Positions 61,485 to 64,000 of a DNA stretch of 64,000 nucleotides are shown here, piece after piece. The stretch is from Flammeovirgaceae bacterium BBD 1991-12 (GTDB lineage Bacteria; Bacteroidota; Bacteroidia; Cytophagales; Cyclobacteriaceae): assembly GCA_001657315.1 (NCBI GenBank), contig LYSV01000001.1, positions 1 to 64,000 of the forward strand. The letters are read 5' to 3'. The position numbers were made by a program, and so were the translations under genes. Within the stretch, counting starts at the first letter, position 1. The number at the start of each line of letters is the position of its first letter. Under the pieces are notes generated by a model, which saw nothing but the letters and a program-made list of their open reading frames with translations, made no database searches and had not been told where the DNA came from.

Positions 61485-63338
61485 ATGGTTTGGACCATCA
61501 GAATCAACATACTGCAGTGTCTGCTTTTTCTCATAACGGTGATCTTTTCAGGCTGCTATGAAAAAGAAGATCTTCCTCCACCTAATATTCTCTGGATCGT
61601 AAGTGAGGACAATGGTCCCTTCCTGGGGTGCTACGGGGATAGCATTGCTACAACACCCTACCTCGACAAGCTTGCTGCCGAAGGCATAAGCTACACCCGT
61701 GCCTATGCAAATGCACCGGTCTGTGCACCGGCAAGGGCTACACTGATCACAGGGATGTATCCCATTGCTCTGGGCGTAGAGAATATGCGCTCCACGTATC
61801 CCATCCCGGACTTTGTTAAATTCTATCCACATTATCTGAAAGAAGCAGGCTATTACACCACCAATAACAACAAAAAGGACTACAATACCTCTGATCAGCC
61901 CGAAGTGTGGGATGAAAGCAGTAAAGAAGCTTCCTATGAAAATCGAAAGCATGGACAACCTTTCTTTCATATCATCAACCTTGGTACCACACATGAAAGC
62001 CGACTACACTGGGATTCAATAGCCAGATATCATCAACCAGAACATATCCGGCTACCTCCTTACCATCCGGATACCAAAGCAATGCGTAACGATTGGGCAG
62101 TTTACTACGATCGTGTAAGGGATATGGACAGACAGGTGGGCGAGGTGCTCAATAAATTGGAAGCAGCCGGCCTTGCAGAAAGCACCATAGTCTTCTATTA
62201 CAGCGATCATGGCGGCGCTTTAGCCCGTAGCAAACGCTTTCTGTTTGAGTCCGGGCTCAGGGTTCCGCTGATCGTTCGTATCCCTAAAAAATATCAGCAC
62301 CTGGCCCCACAGGCTATGGGCACCCGATCGGACCAGCTGGTTTCCTTTGTGGACTTCGCTTCCACTTTACTGAACCTTGCCGGACAGCCTGTACCGGACT
62401 ACATGCAGGGCAGTCCTTTCCTTGGGCAGGACATCCCTAAACCTAAGCCCTATGCCTTCTCCTTTCGTGGCCGGATGGACGAGCGCATTGACCTTTCAAG
62501 GAGTGTGACGGATGGCCGGTACCGCTACACAAGAAACTTCATGCCGCACCGCCCCTATGCTCAATACCTGGAATACTTGTGGAAGGCACCTTCCATGCAG
62601 TCATGGGAGAGTACCTTCCGGGCTGGTCAGTTGAATTCCGTACAGCAGGCGTTCTTTCTACCCAAGCCGTATGAAGAACTGTATGACATTACCAACGATC
62701 CTCACAATGTACATAACCTGGCGGATAGTCCTGATCATCAGGCGGAACTAGGCCGCCTACGTGAAGCCCTCGACCAATGGCAGGTCAATAACAGGGATGC
62801 CGGACTGATGCCTGAAGCATTTCTGGACAGTCTTTCTCAGCAAGGAACGATATACGGAAAAACACAGGGTGATAACTATCCGGTAGAAACCATTTTGGAA
62901 GCGGCGAAAAGGGCGGCTTCGCGAAGTACGGAAAACCTTGACACACTGATACGGTTACTCCAGCATAATAATGCCAATATTCGCTATTGGGCAGCTGCAG
63001 GTTTATTGATCCTGGGCGATGACGCCAGACAGGCACAGGAGCAACTTCACGGGGCCCTGGGGGACCCTTCGCCGGTTGTGAGCATCACAGCCGCGGAGGC
63101 GCTTTTTCATCTGGATCAGAAGGATACTGCTCTGCGTCACCTCATCGGCATGTTACAGCACGACAGAATGATGGTCCGGTTGCAGGCACTTAATGTGCTG
63201 GACCTGGTAGGAGAAGATGCAAGAAAGGCGTTGCCCGCTATCCGCAAGGAGATCCGTCCCAGGCAAGACCGCGAGTATGACAACCGCGCCATGTGGGGTA
63301 TGATGGAAAAATTCGGAAATGCCGAAGAACACCTCTGA
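61485..63338 (+). CDS. sulfatase with C-terminal HEAT-like repeats (lipoprotein)
   Basis: A 617-residue S1 sulfatase. Lipobox IFSGC; metal site NILWIVSEDNGPFLGCYG; formylglycine site ANAPVCAPARATLITG with C80; later FYYSDHGGALARSKRFLFESGLRVP, where the usual lysine/histidine residues follow DHG. The core ends near ~450; the C-terminal ~170 residues repeat short helices (ANIRYWAAAGLLILGDDARQ, SPVVSITAAEALFHLDQKD, MMVRLQALNVLDLVGEDARK), HEAT-like repeats that may bind a partner or the substrate chain. It begins right after the previous sulfatase and is the last plus-strand gene of the cluster. Confidence 0.9.
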   Translation: MVWTIRINILQCLLFLITVIFSGCYEKEDLPPPNILWIVSEDNGPFLGCYGDSIATTPYLDKLAAEGISYTRAYANAPVCAPARATLITGMYPIALGVENMRSTYPIPDFVKFYPHYLKEAGYYTTNNNKKDYNTSDQPEVWDESSKEASYENRKHGQPFFHIINLGTTHESRLHWDSIARYHQPEHIRLPPYHPDTKAMRNDWAVYYDRVRDMDRQVGEVLNKLEAAGLAESTIVFYYSDHGGALARSKRFLFESGLRVPLIVRIPKKYQHLAPQAMGTRSDQLVSFVDFASTLLNLAGQPVPDYMQGSPFLGQDIPKPKPYAFSFRGRMDERIDLSRSVTDGRYRYTRNFMPHRPYAQYLEYLWKAPSMQSWESTFRAGQLNSVQQAFFLPKPYEELYDITNDPHNVHNLADSPDHQAELGRLREALDQWQVNNRDAGLMPEAFLDSLSQQGTIYGKTQGDNYPVETILEAAKRAASRSTENLDTLIRLLQHNNANIRYWAAAGLLILGDDARQAQEQLHGALGDPSPVVSITAAEALFHLDQKDTALRHLIGMLQHDRMMVRLQALNVLDLVGEDARKALPAIRKEIRPRQDREYDNRAMWGMMEKFGNAEEHL

Positions 63339-63462
63339 ACCTGATCAGTTCATAGGTCAAAGTGAAAGCATACCGGAAATATACCACAGCTCCCACTTTT
63401 TCCAATGATCCTTTGGATGTTGTAAATGGTAACTTCCCGCCAGTGCCTTTAAGACCTACCCT

Positions 63463-63999
63463 TCATATCCTACCCTTCAGGACCGTATTATTGAAAACCT
63501 CCCTGTAGCTATCTCCAATGGGCAGATACTTGTCCCGTACCTTTACCTTGCCATTGCGTATGTCCTGTATCTTATCAATAGAAATGATGTAGGATTTATG
63601 AATGCGCAGGAACTGATCTACTTCCAACTGTTGTTCAAAGGATTTCAAACTTCTGATGGTCAGAACAGGGTGCTCTTTTGGCGTGTAGATCTTAACATAT
63701 TCCTTGAACCCTTCAATATAGTAAATATCTGCCAGTGAGATCCTGATCATGTGATGCTCCGAATGAACAAAAATAAAATCCGATGACTTGTCTTTTATGA
63801 CCGTTGATCCCGTGCCTGTTAGGGTCGTTTTACTGGCTTTGTTGACGGCTTTAAGGAATCGTTCAAACCCGAACGGTTTCAGCAGATAGTCCGTTGCGTC
63901 GAGCTCAAAACCATCCACAGCATACTCCGAGTAGGCAGTAGTGAAAATAACCTTAGGCACATGGCCCAGCGAACGGATCAACTCCAGCCCATTAAGACC
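63463..63999 (-). CDS. LytTR response regulator (5' partial)
   Basis: The frame is open to base 63999, so the N-terminus and phospho-acceptor aspartate lie outside the window; 179 codons are visible. The receiver end shows GLNGLELIRSLGHVPKVIFTTAYSEYAVDGFELDATDYLLKPF with the conserved lysine of LLKPF. The C-terminal LytTR domain reads DKSSDFIFVHSEHHMIRISL, DIYYIEGFKEYVKIYT, FLRIHKSYIISIDKI and ends VFNNTVLKGRI. It binds DNA as a LytTR regulator; its kinase is probably encoded beyond the window. No terminator is seen in 63339..63462. Confidence 0.92.
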   Translation of the reverse strand, partial: GLNGLELIRSLGHVPKVIFTTAYSEYAVDGFELDATDYLLKPFGFERFLKAVNKASKTTLTGTGSTVIKDKSSDFIFVHSEHHMIRISLADIYYIEGFKEYVKIYTPKEHPVLTIRSLKSFEQQLEVDQFLRIHKSYIISIDKIQDIRNGKVKVRDKYLPIGDSYREVFNNTVLKGRI

Positions 64000-64000
64000 A

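Overview
The window is a piece of a Bacteroidota chromosome, most likely a marine or soil gliding-type Cytophagales (Fulvivirga/Flammeovirga-like). The clues are a type IX secretion C-terminal sorting domain, a FecI-type ECF sigma factor next to a TonB-dependent receptor, CarboxypepD_reg-like N-termini on two receptors, PorT-like barrel proteins, weak ribosome binding sites and exact TAnnTTTG minus-7 boxes before several genes. No rRNA, CRISPR array, prophage or insertion sequence was seen. The species is not identifiable from the sequence alone.

Bases 1-24.5 kb are mostly core and housekeeping genes: a cut-off YHYH-domain surface protein, a GAF/triple-PAS sensor protein, a peroxiredoxin, an NtrC/NtrY-type two-component pair (6.3-9.0 kb), a stand-alone acyl carrier protein and a PLP decarboxylase, tRNA-Arg(ACG), a beta-barrel protein, a 103-bp tandem repeat, the rpoN - PAP2-like - enoyl-CoA hydratase operon divergent from asnS, tRNA-Leu(GAG), a two-gene ergothioneine operon (egtB-egtD), a subtilisin-like protease, a haem-b-like membrane protein, a macro-domain protein and a quinone oxidoreductase.

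Bases 24.6-32.1 kb (minus strand) hold a compact operon: ECF sigma factor, a 72-84 aa protein that looks like only the cytoplasmic anti-sigma domain of FecR, a large TonB-dependent receptor with no SusD partner, a T9SS-sorted beta-helix protein, a small lipocalin-like lipoprotein and a beta-helix lipoprotein. It ends in a strong terminator hairpin.

Bases 32.3-63.3 kb (plus strand) are a carbohydrate-catabolic cluster headed by a LacI-family regulator. It carries GH2 and GH105-like and GH42-like hydrolases, two exported WD40 propellers, two Tat-exported enolase-superfamily proteins, two Tat-exported TIM-barrel-like proteins of unknown function, two cytochrome c/sugar-dehydrogenase fusions, three sulfatases (one broken by a 1-nt frameshift), a DJ-1/PfpI protein, a Uma2 nuclease-like protein, a TonB receptor, two Tat-exported Gfo/Idh/MocA oxidoreductases and a tandem DUF1080 protein. 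The set points to breakdown of a sulfated, uronic-acid-containing glycan. Besides hydrolysis and desulfation it appears to contain a periplasmic oxidative branch: oxidation of sugars by Gfo/Idh/MocA proteins, cleavage of 3-keto-glycosides by DUF1080, and electron disposal through cytochrome c dehydrogenases. This combination, with six Tat substrates in 17.6 kb and no SusC/SusD pair, is the most unusual part of the window. The window ends in a LytTR response regulator on the minus strand that runs off the edge.
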